The notes under the pieces are model-generated. The model was not told the origin of the DNA. It ran no database searches and saw nothing but the letters and a program-made list of their open reading frames with translations. A DNA stretch of 64,000 nucleotides, taken from the NCBI GenBank assembly GCA_933822405.4, contig CAKOGP040001736.1, positions 64,981 through 128,980 of the forward strand, given 5' to 3'. This DNA is from Cylindrotheca closterium (lineage: Eukaryota > Bacillariophyta > Bacillariophyceae > Bacillariales > Bacillariaceae). Both the position numbers and the translations under genes were made by a program. Below, in pieces: positions 21,130 to 31,800 of the stretch. Positions within the stretch are counted from its first letter, which is position 1, and every line of letters begins with the position of its first letter.

Positions 21130-22401
21130 ATGGCAGCATTCAGATTAGGGACAATGACAGCATTCAGAATAGGAAGCGTCACCCTATCCAAAGTGTCAGA
21201 GAATCGAGTCCGACATCATTTGAGGTCGGTGCGAGAAAACGATTCCATCAACCAGTTGTTTTTCTTTCACGTTGAATTCACGGATCGCATTTTGGACGAT
21301 TGTCGCAAGTTGTTTGTACGAGATGGCCGCCGATTTGCTTCCATCAAGGTGTTGTTCTGCAAAGGCAAAATGTCCGATATAGTGACGCTCCTAATGGATT
21401 ATTCCAGCACACAAGCCTTGACGGTCTCCAAGTGTGAACCATGGACCTTAAACACTTTGAATGCTTGTCTCAGAACCAATCAATCCTTGAAGGCCCTTCG
21501 AATATCTTCGAGTGCCATAATTGGAGGCACTGACTGTTTCAATGGCCTTACAGTAAACAACACGCTGCAAGAATTGGACCTGTGTGGTTCTCACTTGGGG
21601 CCATCTGCCATTGAGTGCTTGTGCCAAACGTTGATGCAAAATACTGGATTGCAAACCCTTAAATTGGACGGCTGCGATATGGAAGACTCGGCCGTGGCGT
21701 CTGTCGTAAAGGCAGTATTGCAACATAAAACATTGACGACGCTCGATCTGTCCAACAATGCCGTCTCGTCAAAAGCCTTGGAAATGGTGGCGTGTTTAAT
21801 CCAACAAAATCAACAACTAAAACATCTCAGCATTCAATCGTTACGATTTTCGGACGAACTGGATCCAGCGATCATGTTTCAAGCCATTGTGAATTTGCAA
21901 AATAACACCACGTTGGAATCCTTGGACATTTCGGAAAATCGATTGACCAATGCTGCCATTCATGGACTCTGCGAATGTCTCTCGAAAAATCAAACCTTGC
22001 GACATCTAGATATCAGTAATGCTGGAGTGGAGGAGGAGGGAATTGAAATCTTGGCACGCAACCTTGGTCAATTCAAGGGAATTCAGGAATTGAATTTGTC
22101 AGAGAATGACTTGACGGAAGAAGGTGCCCAATCCTTATTGAATGGTCTGCAACATAATTATAGCCTCGCAAGCTTGGGACCTATCATGGAACAACATTTC
22201 AAGTGTTCCAGTGATATTGAACACTATTTGGATCTCAATCTAGCCGGACGACGGGCCTTGCACAGTGAAATCCCATTGAGCATCTGGCCAGAGTTGTTAG
22301 CAAAAACGTCAATGAGGAAAAATGACCTTGCTGGTAGTCGTGGACGAAACGAGAATGCCTTGTTTTCTCTTCTTCATGGTCCCGCCTTGTTTGAACGGTA
22401 G
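21130..22401 (+). CDS. Leucine-rich repeat protein (ribonuclease-inhibitor-like)
   Basis: Single-exon gene of 423 residues. From about residue 110 to 350 it consists of ~28-residue LRRs of the RI type, e.g. NNTLQELDLCGSHLGPSAIE, HKTLTTLDLSNNAVSSKALE, NTTLESLDISENRLTNAAIH and GIQELNLSENDLTEEGAQSL. There is no signal peptide, transmembrane helix, NACHT or kinase domain, so it is likely an intracellular binding protein; the partner is unknown. The N-terminal ~100 residues are not repetitive. The C-terminal part (EHYLDLNLAGRRALHSEIPL) resembles the tail of many stramenopile LRR proteins, where a short helix caps the repeats. The ATG follows an AAAACG microsatellite leader. Confidence 0.8.
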   Translation: MAAFRLGTMTAFRIGSVTLSKVSENRVRHHLRSVRENDSINQLFFFHVEFTDRILDDCRKLFVRDGRRFASIKVLFCKGKMSDIVTLLMDYSSTQALTVSKCEPWTLNTLNACLRTNQSLKALRISSSAIIGGTDCFNGLTVNNTLQELDLCGSHLGPSAIECLCQTLMQNTGLQTLKLDGCDMEDSAVASVVKAVLQHKTLTTLDLSNNAVSSKALEMVACLIQQNQQLKHLSIQSLRFSDELDPAIMFQAIVNLQNNTTLESLDISENRLTNAAIHGLCECLSKNQTLRHLDISNAGVEEEGIEILARNLGQFKGIQELNLSENDLTEEGAQSLLNGLQHNYSLASLGPIMEQHFKCSSDIEHYLDLNLAGRRALHSEIPLSIWPELLAKTSMRKNDLAGSRGRNENALFSLLHGPALFER

Positions 22402-23061
22402 GCACTTTCATTTTTTGTGTCATTTAGCTAGCATATAGATTGCCAATTTTGAATCAATTACTTCTATTAATACTATTAGTACTACTCGTAGCTACAACCA
22501 TGAATCATGTCCTGTTTGGAGTAGACGACGATAGGAATTTCTGTTTTAGAAAAGTGACTACGAGTAGGTAGAGAACTACTATTATACTTTTTCAACTGCT
22601 AGTACCCACCGGTATGCTGGAGTGCAGTGGTACCAGGTACCATGCATATATTGAATATACTGTACCCCATATATATAGTACTGTATGTGAGGTGTGTCCA
22701 TCAATGTTGTTGTCCATAAACACAAGAGGCAGAAGTAGTACCGCTTTCCATTCCGCAAACAGATCCAGTTTTTGCTACTTAATTTTTCACTATAGTCGAC
22801 TAATTGAAAAAAATAGCAACCCATTTTGGAGAAATTGAGGCTCTCGTAATTATGGTAGTAGAGAGAAATGTAATATAATGCCACTTGCAGGCGATGAACG
22901 ACAAGCTCGATTCAACGTCAGGCTGCGAGCTGCAAGTGAAAGCAATCGATCCAATGCACTAATGACTATTGATATCATAGTATTATACTCGTAACAACAA
23001 GACACCTACTCACCCTAGTCTTTCAAGGTTCAAACCAACCATCCCTTCCTCGACAGGCATC
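22402..23061. other. Spacer between LRR gene and COG4
   Basis: 660 bp, no convincing gene. It is AT-rich, with GGTACC-type palindromic words around 22628-22642 and CACCGGTA at 22607. The last ~100 bp are probably the COG4 5' UTR. Confidence 0.4.
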
Positions 23062-25821
23062 ATGCCACCTTCGGCAGAAACAATGACCGCTGCGTCCGCC
23101 ACAACAACTGATAATAATGCAATGAATCATAATAAACCACCACCCCTCAGCACAACACCTAAAATCAAGGCTCCCAAAAGCATGGTGGATGCCTTGGAAT
23201 CCTCCGATGACCCCTATCAAGCGCTATTGGCTTTGAGTGAAGCAAGTCATGTCAAAGCTCTAACGCTCGCTGAAAATTTAAAGTCCGAACTCAGTCAATT
23301 CACCATTGAACTGCCCGAATTGTTGCACCGATTGCCCAACCTGAAAGATGTGGATTCTCATCCCGTTTCCACTGGAATTGCGTGCACGGATTCCATCTTG
23401 CAGTCTCTTTCCAAAATTGCTTCTGGGGGTTCGCAGGCCTCTCAAGAAATCAAACAACTCGAAGATGAAAAGCGGGATTTGGAAGAACATGCCCAAGATG
23501 TGGAAACGGCACTTATTTTGAGGAAATCCAGTGACATGGCATCCCAATCCTTGTCGGCGGAACGGTATGAAGCGGCCAGTCAAGCCATTGCCACCTTTTT
23601 AGAAATGAAACAACAAGACAAATTGACGGACCGCGCCAAACAATATGCAGGCGAATATACCGTCTCGCAATTGGAATCCACCCATGCCAGTCTAAGACAA
23701 ACCATTTTGGAACACTACCAAGAGGCGGTTGAAAAATCAGACGTCATGGCACTGGGAAAGCTCACACCCTTGGTCCAAATGGTCCAAATGGAACAAGAAG
23801 CCGTGGCTCTCTATGTCCGATTCCTCAAGGAAATCTTGGTCAGTGAACTTGCCAAGGCTTCCCAAACCTCCGACAAGACGTCGCCCCATGTCAGCATGGC
23901 CCGGGTCTACAATACGGCCGTGACTATTTTGAGACATCACCTGCCCATGGTCTCCCATTGTTTGCATCGAGCCGATGGAGATGCCGCCGTGGTGCAACTC
24001 GTGCATTTGCAAGTGGAACAGGCCGTGTCTCCACTCTTTGCGCGTTACATCCAAACCAAACAATTGGCCGTCTCGGCCAACAGCGCCCAACGAATTTACG
24101 AAGCACTGGAAAGCAGATACAAGAGTAGTCTCATGGAAGACGAAGATTTGCAAGACGATTGTGGCTTTTCGTCACTGGTGGGCAGTCTGGCCGATGTCGA
24201 TGCGGCCATGGAAGAAGCCGCCCTTTGTTTGCAACATGCCGAATCCTATGTGAGATTCATTGAACACTCGGTCAAGGAAGTCAACAAGGCTAGAGGGATG
24301 CGCTATCAACAGCAACAGGAACAAGCCAGACGCGAAAAGGAACGCAAGGAATGGGCCACTGGCATGGCCGCTGGAAGCAACAAAGATGATGACTTGGATA
24401 CGGAAGAAGATTTCGATCAACTCTATGCCCCGTTGGAAATCTTGCCGGCTCACACCAAGTTGCACGAAGAAGTGGCCGAAGTGGGAGGATACTATTCCGT
24501 CATTGAACGTTGTCTCCTCTTGGCAAGTATGCAGCGTGCCTTTTCTTCCATGGACGAGGAGAATATTCGACACTACACTCCCCTCAGCTTGCCCACTAGC
24601 AATAATAAGCGGGCCTTGCAAACCTCCATTGTCGAAAATAGCTTGTATGCGGCCCGTCGTGGTACCCAACGAGCCTTTGCAACGGGACACACGGGGACGG
24701 CGTCGGCCATGGCCAACTTTTGTTCGGACTGCTTGCGGGGCGTCTTGGTGGATTATTTGAGTCGACGTGCCGAAGACATTGGTGTTGCTTCCCTAAAGCC
24801 AGGAGAAGGATTGATTGCTGGTTCGGCGGGTATCTTCAACGCCAGTAATTTGATTCGGACCGGACAGAATGTCGGTGTCGGGGCCAGTAATTTGATGATT
24901 CGGACTGGACAGAATGTGGGAGTTGGTGGTGCCAACAAGGGTAAAGACCCAGCCCAACGTCGACGAGAAATTGAAGAAGGCATTGCTGCAGCCTGTGCTA
25001 CCTTTAATGATTTGGATGTGGCGGCCCATCATACCAAGGAATTGGAACAGTTGTTGCTCCAATCCGTGGACAGGGGCTATCCACCGAACATTCCTGTGAC
25101 GGAACAATTGCGCATGTGCGTCAAGGAATTGGAGCCAGTGACCGAGGTATTTCAGCTTTCGGCAACCAATGCCATTGAATCCTTGGTATCCGTCATGAAA
25201 CCTCGTATCCGTGCGTTGGTCACCGATGCTGTGGGGGATGGCAGTAATGCTGGATTCAGTACCGTCATGGGAGGTGGCAATGCTTCCGAGCGTCACATGG
25301 TCCGCATGAATTACGATTTGGATGAAGAAGCCTATGAATTGTTGGAAGTCTCCGAAGGATACATTTCCAGACTCTGCACTTGTTTGGATGACCTCATTAG
25401 TCCACTTTGCTCCCGCTTGGCAGATCGATTGACGGATGTCTTGCTCTTGGAAGTTTTGGGTACTGTTTGCAAGCGATTGGAAGTATCGTTGAAAAAATGC
25501 CAATACACGTCCTTGGGAGCCTTGAGCTTGGATTCCGACATTCGGGACTTTGTCAATTATTCCAAAGACCGCTTGGCGTCGCACGAATTTCAATCCAATG
25601 TGGCCTTGTACAAGGCGTGCGCTCCGCTCTCTAGATTGGTCCAAATCTCCAAAATAGTGAATGTGGACGATTTGGAAGACGTCTTGGACTTGGTGAATGC
25701 CTCCAAGCGAAAAGGAATGTGGGATTTGTCCTCGGAGGATGTCAAGTCCTTTCTCAGTCTGCGCAAGGAATTTGAAGAAGACCGAATCAATCAATTGCTG
25801 CGACTTTCCGACGATGATTAA
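23062..25821 (+). CDS. COG4: Conserved oligomeric Golgi complex subunit 4
   Basis: Single-exon gene of 919 residues. The N-terminal region carries the hallmark coiled coil of COG4 (QLEDEKRDLEEHAQDVETAL) and the following helical region with AERYEAASQAIATFLEM. The family's C-terminal helical domain follows, with ERCLLLASMQRAFS, AEDIGVASLKPGEG and YISRLCTCLDDLISPLCSRL. COG4 is a core lobe-A subunit of the COG tether, which captures retrograde vesicles at the cis-Golgi and so keeps glycosyltransferases in place. The length is somewhat above the human protein, owing to a low-complexity linker (QQQQEQARREKERKEW) and a small duplicated piece near 610-640 (NLIRTGQNVGVGASN / NLMIRTGQNVGVGGAN). Long antisense frames on this gene are shadows. 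Confidence 0.92.
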   Translation: MPPSAETMTAASATTTDNNAMNHNKPPPLSTTPKIKAPKSMVDALESSDDPYQALLALSEASHVKALTLAENLKSELSQFTIELPELLHRLPNLKDVDSHPVSTGIACTDSILQSLSKIASGGSQASQEIKQLEDEKRDLEEHAQDVETALILRKSSDMASQSLSAERYEAASQAIATFLEMKQQDKLTDRAKQYAGEYTVSQLESTHASLRQTILEHYQEAVEKSDVMALGKLTPLVQMVQMEQEAVALYVRFLKEILVSELAKASQTSDKTSPHVSMARVYNTAVTILRHHLPMVSHCLHRADGDAAVVQLVHLQVEQAVSPLFARYIQTKQLAVSANSAQRIYEALESRYKSSLMEDEDLQDDCGFSSLVGSLADVDAAMEEAALCLQHAESYVRFIEHSVKEVNKARGMRYQQQQEQARREKERKEWATGMAAGSNKDDDLDTEEDFDQLYAPLEILPAHTKLHEEVAEVGGYYSVIERCLLLASMQRAFSSMDEENIRHYTPLSLPTSNNKRALQTSIVENSLYAARRGTQRAFATGHTGTASAMANFCSDCLRGVLVDYLSRRAEDIGVASLKPGEGLIAGSAGIFNASNLIRTGQNVGVGASNLMIRTGQNVGVGGANKGKDPAQRRREIEEGIAAACATFNDLDVAAHHTKELEQLLLQSVDRGYPPNIPVTEQLRMCVKELEPVTEVFQLSATNAIESLVSVMKPRIRALVTDAVGDGSNAGFSTVMGGGNASERHMVRMNYDLDEEAYELLEVSEGYISRLCTCLDDLISPLCSRLADRLTDVLLLEVLGTVCKRLEVSLKKCQYTSLGALSLDSDIRDFVNYSKDRLASHEFQSNVALYKACAPLSRLVQISKIVNVDDLEDVLDLVNASKRKGMWDLSSEDVKSFLSLRKEFEEDRINQLLRLSDDD

Positions 25822-25869
25822 AAAAGCATTTATCCAAAATAATAGTTCAATATTATGACAATTATAATA

Positions 25870-26592
25870 CTATACATTATCTGCACTGGTATCATCACTT
25901 GCCAATAGTGGCTCTCTCAGGGAATCCTCTGCAGTTGGCTCAATTGAAATTCGTATGGTTTCGGGAATCGAAGTTGAATCATCATCAACGTCAGTCACGT
26001 GGCACCAGTGATTTCGGAACACGATGCACAGGCGCAATAGGTTCAAAACAACAAAGAGGAGAACAGAAATCTCCAACTTCATGACAGTCATAGTCAATGC
26101 GGGTGGCACCATGCTGCAATAGATCCAAAAGTTGCAACAGTTTCCAAATCTTGGATTCCACAGCATTGGAATGATCTTTGGAGACACTGGATGAATTCCA
26201 TAAAAATCTTCGCGATATACTTCGACCACCATCATCAATGTTGCCAGGAGCATAGAGAGTCCAGAGTATACCAACAAGGCAAGGTGATGAGGTGGAGATA
26301 TCAAAGCCGTAATGACGACTGCCACAGTGCACACGAACCAAGTGTAGGCAATCAAGGCAGAAGACTGCCACAATGCTCGAGTCAAATTACGACACTTGCT
26401 GTTATTGCCGTGATGGATAGAAGAGTGTAGTTCCTCGTAAGGTTCGGCTTCCTCACTGGGAGGTGAGGGAGGAGATGGCTGTGACGACACGACTTGGTCA
26501 GTAGTCGAAGGATCTTGCGGATCATCATCTTTCTCTGTGGTTGTTTCGCAAAAAGCCGGAGAAGGGGATCGAGGAAGCGAAGACGCAGACAT
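25870..26592 (-). CDS. Small multi-pass membrane protein, paralogue of the next gene's C-terminus
   Basis: Single-exon gene of 240 residues, unknown function. The N-terminal ~70 residues are Ser/Pro/Glu-rich. Hydrophobic segments are seen at about 74-125 (AYTWFVCTVAVVITALI, then LALLVYSGLSMLLATLMMVV) and about 150-195 (IYCSMVPPALTMTVMKL, ISVLLFVVLNLLRLCIVF). The C-terminus EDSLREPLLASDD matches the tail of the adjacent gene (VDSLREPLLSGADED), and the first membrane pair also corresponds (AYTWF...LISPPHHLALLVYSGLS versus TYACG...LLPQDHTVLLISTGLS). The two genes are therefore a tandem pair in the same orientation. This one has an extra pair of membrane helices and no zinc finger. The shared LREPLL tail may be a sorting signal. 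Confidence 0.75.
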   Translation of the reverse strand: MSASSLPRSPSPAFCETTTEKDDDPQDPSTTDQVVSSQPSPPSPPSEEAEPYEELHSSIHHGNNSKCRNLTRALWQSSALIAYTWFVCTVAVVITALISPPHHLALLVYSGLSMLLATLMMVVEVYREDFYGIHPVSPKIIPMLWNPRFGNCCNFWIYCSMVPPALTMTVMKLEISVLLFVVLNLLRLCIVFRNHWCHVTDVDDDSTSIPETIRISIEPTAEDSLREPLLASDDTSADNV

Positions 26593-26868
26593 TGCAGGTT
26601 CTTTCGTTGGTTGATGTTGGTGCCCACTGAGGATTGACCAATGGTCAGTTTATTTTGTGACATATCATCATCAACTTGGATCTTGTTTGGGTTCTGTCGT
26701 GTTTCGAAAATCCTGAACTTATTGCCACTTGTCATTTTGATGAAGCCTGTGAAACACGACTTGATGGAACTGCTCCTCTCGGTTCTACTGTAGGATAGAA
26801 TGTCGAATTGTTGCTTGATAAAACAGGAAAAGTAAAGCCTTATTGCTAGATTAACTGCAAGTATAATT

Positions 26869-28515
26869 TTATACTGCATCTGATATAATCTCTCCATCCT
26901 CATCTGCTCCAGATAATAATGGTTCTCTTAATGAATCGACTGCTAGCACATCCCCTAGCCCATCAGGGTCATTTATTGAACTATCCCCATCATATGACCG
27001 TGAAAAGCGCATGATTCCTGCCAACCCTAGTAATAGGAATAGCGATAAGCCAGTTGATATAAGAAGGACAGTGTGGTCTTGTGGAAGTAGCAAAGCGATG
27101 ATGATGACTCCCACTAAACACGCCCCACAGGCGTATGTTATTGAGGATGAATGTTGCCACAACACTTTTTCGTAGCTGCCTCCATTGTCCTCATCTTCAT
27201 GTTCGTCGTCTTCCGCTTCAATGGGAGGTACGGGAGGAAACGACGACGGCATGGATGCAGTCGGTGACAATTGTGCCATGGCGGAAGGGTCCCAGTCGAC
27301 TGCATCCCTCTCGATGCTTTCTCTTGTCAGCCCGGTTTCAGTATGAGGGGGAGATTCAGGAGAGGGATGATCAGGAGTAGTATCCTCGAAATGGGCATCG
27401 GAAGTTTGTCCCTCGTTGTTCATTGTAACATTGGAAAAGATGAATGATTCTTTCGATTGCCTTTTGCCTGAATACGATGCGCTTGGTGAGTCTTCTGCAT
27501 CATCCATCTTGATTTCCGAGCCATCCACAAAAAGAATACCTTGCTCTGATGATGGATTATTCAGCAAATCATAGATTTCTTGTTCCACATTCACTATGGG
27601 TCCCACCTCGTAGTCCATGACGTCTTCAGTTGAAACTCTCTGGATTAATCGGGGATCATCATAGTGTTCTTCTTGGTCATTTGTTGGCTCAAAGACTGCT
27701 CGGAAGATAGCATCGTGTTCTTGCACCATTTCTTCAACTCTTGACGGCGTAATTGGCTCCATTTCTAAAAATGACGTTTTTGGAGCATCTGCTGCCAAAG
27801 GCTGGGAATCTGATGCAAGAGGACCATTACTTTTGCGCCCAGATAACTTGGCGTCTTCAGAAAGATCAGCGCTGTGCGATGCTTGCTGATCCTCTGGGAT
27901 AGACAGTGGTGCTTCTGTATTCTTGTCTGCCTTGGCAACTGGTGCAGAGTTCTGAGCTACTGTGTTTTCATCACCGGAAGTAATAGCTTCTGAAGAAGTG
28001 GCGACTGATGAGGATTCGGATAATACCTTCTCAGAAATACTGATAGAATTAGACTTTGTAGTTTCTGACAAAATCTCAGAGTCCAACACGTCCTTAGTTC
28101 CTTGTTTTGCTTCGTCTGTTTGTATTGGAGTCACTGCCGTGGCAGCAATCGCATTCATAATGATTTCATTGGAATTAGCCACGGTTGCCATCGCTTCCAG
28201 ATTTGAAAGAAGGCTCTTGTCGTCTTTGACCTTCTTATCAGCGAGCACGACAGGATCCAACGGTGGACGTTCTGGAGTAACATGAGGCTTCTCTTCGATC
28301 AATTCCTTTGGCGCTTGCGGAGGAGCCATCACATTCTCCTTCTTCTCACGTGGATAGTCCTTTTTGGAAGGACGTTGAAAGGCATTTTCGTTCTCGACAC
28401 AGGCTTTACAGCGGCGAAACTTCTTGCGTTCCCACTGCTTTTTGGAAAAGGCTGATCGTTCCATGTCTTTTGTGCATGCGCCGCAATTCTTCAGGGTTCC
28501 GTTAGCGCTGTTCAT
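26869..28515 (-). CDS. Membrane protein with N-terminal Stc1-like zinc finger
   Basis: Single-exon gene of 548 residues. Residues 11-39 form a CxxC-21-CxxC zinc-ribbon-like unit (C11, C14, C36, C39; ERSAFSKKQWERKKFRRC between), the pattern of Stc1-type LIM-like fingers, which in fission yeast link RNAi to chromatin. About 400 residues of acidic, Ser/Glu-rich, probably disordered linker follow, with one plausible short motif region (FLEMEPITPSRVEEM). Two hydrophobic helices near 450-500 (ACGACLVGVIIIALLLP, HTVLLISTGLSLFLLLGLAG) and a short acidic tail (VDSLREPLLSGADED) end the protein. A putative chromatin or RNA-linked finger joined to a membrane anchor is odd. The finger may only be a generic zinc knuckle. 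It is next to its paralogue at 25870. Confidence 0.75.
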   Translation of the reverse strand: MNSANGTLKNCGACTKDMERSAFSKKQWERKKFRRCKACVENENAFQRPSKKDYPREKKENVMAPPQAPKELIEEKPHVTPERPPLDPVVLADKKVKDDKSLLSNLEAMATVANSNEIIMNAIAATAVTPIQTDEAKQGTKDVLDSEILSETTKSNSISISEKVLSESSSVATSSEAITSGDENTVAQNSAPVAKADKNTEAPLSIPEDQQASHSADLSEDAKLSGRKSNGPLASDSQPLAADAPKTSFLEMEPITPSRVEEMVQEHDAIFRAVFEPTNDQEEHYDDPRLIQRVSTEDVMDYEVGPIVNVEQEIYDLLNNPSSEQGILFVDGSEIKMDDAEDSPSASYSGKRQSKESFIFSNVTMNNEGQTSDAHFEDTTPDHPSPESPPHTETGLTRESIERDAVDWDPSAMAQLSPTASMPSSFPPVPPIEAEDDEHEDEDNGGSYEKVLWQHSSSITYACGACLVGVIIIALLLPQDHTVLLISTGLSLFLLLGLAGIMRFSRSYDGDSSINDPDGLGDVLAVDSLREPLLSGADEDGEIISDAV

Positions 28516-28832
28516 CTTATCTATTCTGTAGGATCAATGCTCTAGCTTCAGATAATTTAAGCTGATGATCTTTCAAAAACAATGGCAGATATACTGGTAC
28601 TACTGTATACAATGGTACAGTACAGTAATCAGATGACGAGGCAGTTTCAAAGTTGATCGTATTCATGACTCTCATCTTTGATGCCCGAATTTTCGAATCT
28701 CGCGCGACATGCACGAACGGACATTTTCAAAATTTTCAAAAATACTACGCGGACGACGACCAGACGAGTACAAGTTTTGGATGTTTTCATTTGTAGGTAC
28801 TGGTAGTAAAAATTGGGTATCTATCATAGCGT
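28516..28832. other. Short spacer
   Basis: 317 bp, no gene. It probably holds the promoter of the minus-strand Stc1-like gene and the 3' end of the ATPase gene. Confidence 0.35.
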
Positions 28833-31800
28833 TTACAACATCTTCTCTAACAGTTCAGCCTTTCCCATAGCACCCCATTCCTTGTAGTAACGAATCGCCT
28901 CCGAAAGTCGGTATTTGGCCTCCTCTTCATCGGGCGAATGATGCGTCAAGAAATCAGCATACCGTTCATTGCACAAAGCTGCATGGTGAAGTTGGCCCGT
29001 ACGCGCTGCGAATGTAATGGCATCCAAATACAATTTTCGAGCTTCGTCATTCCTGTCGTCTAGGGAGACATGTTCCGCATTCAGTAACAGCTGATAGTGC
29101 GTGATACTTGCGTTACCTGCCTCCGTCCAAGCCTGGACTTGTTTGCGAATTTTCGTACCAGCGGCTTTGAATCGTTTCTTCTTGGTCTTCCGTGCCATGG
29201 CGTACAGTGCAACTCCTCTATGAAAGGTTTCGATCATTCCCAAAAAGTTGGCTGGGTATAGTTTGGTGTACTTGTCTTCGGATTCTAGCGCTCGAGCGGT
29301 CGACAAAGCATCCAGATTGGAAAAAGCCAAGAGTTCGCCCTCGGCAAAGTGAATAGTTGCAAGATATTCTGAATTCGATCCCTTGAAATTTGTGCTGCTG
29401 AACATTCTTCCTTCCAGCTTTCCATCTGATTTCTTTGTCAAGTTCACCATCATCTGCCAATGCATCTTCAGCATGACTGCAATTCTCGTACCCAATTCTT
29501 CTGCTTGGTGTATCAGCTTTGGAAAGTGTTGAATGATACGGCGGAGGGGTTTCCCCATCATATATGGCATCCAAATATGATAGCAGCTTAAACAAGAAAG
29601 CCCAGCATTCGTATCACCAATGCGCATGGCAGCGTCGTGGGCTTCCATCATTGGTTCGATGAGAAATTGGATTGGCTTCGAAAATGTCAGACACATGGCA
29701 TTTGTATCAAAGAGAGTCTGCGCTTTCAGTGATGTTCCGCTCTTTTTCTGCAACTCCAAGGCAATTTCTGAAAATCTTGCCGCCACTTGGTAGTCTAAAT
29801 TCAAGAGTCTCATCGACAAAGCTCCGTCAGCCAAGGAGTCGGTATCCGCATTCAACAATCCGACCGATGCATTTCCCAGTGCGGCAAATGCCTTCCCCGA
29901 GTATTCAAAGTAACCATGCTTTGTTGTCAACTCCACAATATGACACATGCTCAGCAGTTCCAAGTTGTCATTATCGGATAGCGAGCATACATATGAGATC
30001 TGAGCCAGTATTCGGGCCACTGACAACTTCTTTCGATCTTTCATCATTCCAAGGTTGGACAAGTAATTTCCGCTCTTTACCGTCTTGATTGTTTTGTACA
30101 GTGTTTTGATGGCTTGGAATGGGGCGAGTGTTTGATTTTGTACAAATTTGTATTGAAACTCGTCCAGCAAAACTAGGCAGACACCGATTGCATCCTCGTA
30201 TTTCATATCCGTGTGAGCGAGTTTCCGGATCATTGCAATCCGTAGTGACAGTGATTGTATTATCGAGAGATTGGATTGATTGAGCACTTTACCACTGTGT
30301 CTTTGAGCGCCTTCATCGTCACCGAGGGCGAGGTCGATTTTGGCAGCAATTGTGAATAATTTCATTGATAACTCCCGTTTCGATGTCCAAGAATCATGTG
30401 GGAGCTGCTCGATTCCATTTTTGGCGTATTGGTGCGCACTGTAGAAAGCTGCTAACCTATACGCCTGTTCTGCTGCTCGCAGATTCAAGGCTGCAAATTC
30501 GGCTCTGTGGGAATTGCGCCCCGTATTGATCAGGTCTGCCACATCAAAGAGTTTCGATTCAAGCTCGTCTGCCTCCATGGCGTGATAGAGTGTCATTCCA
30601 ATTTCAAACTGGAACATAGCATTCGATTCTCCTTCTATTGATAGTGCTGCCTCTTGAATTGTGTCGTGGACCCATTTGTATTCATCAACACCGCAGCTTT
30701 CGATAAAGAGTTCGTCTTCCAGAAAACGAACAATTTCCATCATGGACCCTGATTCTGAATCAACCGCGCCGTGCTTTTCCCAGATGGTGGCTAAATGATC
30801 GATACGAAATGACGAACCCATGCCAGCAGAATACTGAAGAAGTAATTGCATGCTCTCAGGCAACCTCGACATCTTCAGATTGTGCAATTTCACGACACTG
30901 TTGATCGGCTCGTTAGCATGCTCAATCATCTCAAGTAGCTCATCTCGCTTGGCCGCATTCATAAACTCCCTCAGAAATAAAGGATTACCTGATGTCTGAC
31001 TGAAACATTTTTCGGCAAATTCCTCCGTTGCTTTATCATCATGAACAGCTAGCATTGCTCTTGCTTCGTTAATCCGGAAATCTGCCAAGTGAATCGCCGA
31101 CAAGTGACATGTCGCCGCCGAACTGGCTCTCCGTATTATTGAATCAACCTTCTCCCATCGCTTGCTTTTCTCAATAACTTCATTGGAACGATAGCATGCA
31201 ACCACCACCATTGGGTGTGTATTTTCGATATCCGTCAGAATGTTTGCAGCAGTTTCCAAAGATGCAATATCTGCCCATTGCAGGTCATCCAAGAGAATTA
31301 CCAAGGGCTCACAGCACGCATTTAGTGCACGAATAACAACCCGGAGAGCATATTTTATCCTCCTTTTGATATGCAAAAAGTCGATACCATCGTTGCCGCT
31401 TTGACTCATCATGGCTGATGATTCAGATAATGATACATCATCAGCTTCAGGTGAATATGAAACGAAACTTTTCAGCTGCGGAATGATGGGGAATAGGACT
31501 TCCACTTCTTTTCCTAGTCTCTTTGATATAGCCTCTGATATGCTTGCAACGTTTGGAGCATTGCTTTTCAGTCTCCGACATATCTCATTGATAGCTGCGC
31601 CAATGGTGCTGTATGGTTTGTGGGTTCCGCCTATGCTTGATTTTCCCTCAACAAACACTCCATTCTCCAGATCGTCCACTTCCTTTCCAAGCCTTCTGGC
31701 AAGAAATGTCTTCCCCACACCACTATCGCCTTGAATCATCACCAATTCCTTATTAACCTCAAAATCTGAGAGTGTACCATTCAGGTCTCTCGAACTGGTG

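Noticed and set aside
24793..25794. 333-codon open frame antisense to COG4
   Set aside because: It mirrors the codon structure of COG4, shows no domain, and lies wholly inside a clear gene. Other antisense frames on COG4 are the same.
26382..26903. 173-codon minus-strand frame between the two membrane paralogues
   Set aside because: It overlaps both real genes in another frame, with a low-complexity and improbable composition.
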